From positions 1 to 6,069 of the forward strand of contig DATGLE010000212.1 in assembly GCA_035294325.1 (NCBI GenBank): a DNA stretch of 6,069 nt, in the 5' to 3' direction. The notes under the pieces were generated by a model. It was given only the letters and a program-made list of their open reading frames with translations, searched no databases and was not told the origin of the DNA. The stretch is from DATGLE01 sp035294325. GTDB taxonomy: Bacteria > Chloroflexota > Ktedonobacteria > Ktedonobacterales > Ktedonobacteraceae. A program made the position numbers and the translations under genes. Of this stretch, positions 5,741 to 6,069 are shown one piece after another; position 1 is the first letter of the stretch, and every line of letters starts with the position of its first letter.

Positions 5741-6036
5741 TAGCTCTGGGGACATTTCTCGTCGCGCTGGGCGCTATCGTGGTATTGATAGCGTGTGGCA
5801 TCGCGTTCAACCTGCGTCTCTACTCTCACGGGGCTTTTGAGAGAAGGAGACTTGTCCGTCCACGGTATCTGGAAACGGCCTTTGCCGGGCCGGACACGAG
5901 TTACTACTACAGAGAGACGGGCGCTGTAGATAGAGGTATGAGTTACTATGCTCGCAGGATCGTAACAGCCGTTTTTAGCATCGTGATCGTGTCAGTGATG
6001 ATTGTAGCGCTGCTCCTGAGCACTGCTCCACATTAA
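5737..6036 (+). CDS. Hypothetical small membrane protein, two TM segments
   Basis: I do not recognise this 99-residue protein. It has a hydrophobic helix at about residues 3-25 (with one Cys at 20), a polar loop at 26-74 rich in Arg and Tyr (ERRRLVRPRY; TSYYYRE; MSYYARR), and a second hydrophobic helix at about 75-95, ending in STAPH. By the positive-inside rule the loop would be cytoplasmic with both ends outside. The start at ATG 5737 is preceded by AGAGGA at an 11-nt distance, a little long. It follows the HtrA-like gene by 206 bp on the same strand but has its own candidate promoter and a structured leader, so it may be a separate unit. Coding is supported by the alternation of clear helices with a polar loop and by the absence of any competing ORF on the other strand over most of its length. 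Confidence 0.7.
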   Translation: MIALGTFLVALGAIVVLIACGIAFNLRLYSHGAFERRRLVRPRYLETAFAGPDTSYYYRETGAVDRGMSYYARRIVTAVFSIVIVSVMIVALLLSTAPH

Positions 6037-6038
6037 GA

Positions 6039-6061
6039 GCGTTACCTGTAGCGTATCTTTT
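6039..6061 (+). terminator. Possible short intrinsic terminator
   Basis: Directly after the stop at 6036, CGTTA (6040-6044) pairs with TAGCG (6049-6053), with one G·U pair, around CCTG, followed by TATCTTTT. The stem is short, so this is a tentative call for the end of the 99-residue gene's transcript. Confidence 0.3.
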
Positions 6062-6069
6062 AACTGGCC

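Noticed and set aside
1..6069. CRISPR array, tRNA, rRNA, transposase gene or prophage gene
   Set aside because: I saw no regularly spaced direct repeats, no tRNA-like cloverleaf and no recognisable rRNA or mobile-element protein in any frame.

Overview
The window looks like chromosomal DNA from a GC-rich (by eye mid-50s to 60 % G+C) free-living bacterium. The style of the proteins (a GlsB/YeaQ-type membrane protein with an Arg/Tyr-rich tail, a GT-C type mannosyltransferase-like protein, a DHA2 transporter, an HtrA-like protease with no membrane anchor) and the structured GC-rich intergenic repeats suggest Chloroflexota, perhaps Ktedonobacteria. That assignment is an inference from general resemblance, not a database match.

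Layout. (1) 2-352, plus strand: 3' part of a small GlsB/YeaQ/YmgE-family membrane protein gene whose start lies outside the window. (2) 353-581: a convergent intergenic region holding a perfect 16-bp inverted repeat and a partial extra copy of one arm. (3) 582-2084, minus: a 14-TM DHA2-type drug/solute exporter of the major facilitator superfamily. (4) 2206-4020, minus: a large polytopic GT-C-fold (PMT/ArnT-like, GT39-type) glycosyltransferase. It lies 121 bp upstream of the transporter on the same strand, so the two may be co-transcribed, although a candidate promoter is present between them. (5) 4021-4525: a roughly 500-bp divergent intergenic region without a convincing gene. It carries several hairpins, a very good sigma70-type promoter facing right, and an 11-bp inverted repeat that brackets this promoter. 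(6) 4526-5530, plus: an HtrA/DegP-like trypsin-fold serine protease with an intact catalytic triad and one PDZ domain, but no visible signal peptide or membrane anchor. (7) 5531-5736: an intergenic leader with a candidate promoter and a hairpin capped by a C(TACG)G tetraloop. (8) 5737-6036, plus: an unrecognised 99-residue protein with two membrane segments and an Arg/Tyr-rich loop.

Functionally the genes read as envelope and stress-related housekeeping or accessory genes (stress membrane protein, exporter, lipid-linked-sugar glycosyltransferase, quality-control protease). Nothing shows that they form one pathway. I do not see a recognisable new defence, mobile or biosynthetic system. The most unusual signals are non-coding: the 16-bp inverted repeat near 414-482, the arms bracketing the htrA-like promoter, the tetraloop hairpin at 5642-5666, and two tiny ORFs whose start codons sit on the Shine-Dalgarno sequences of the genes that follow.
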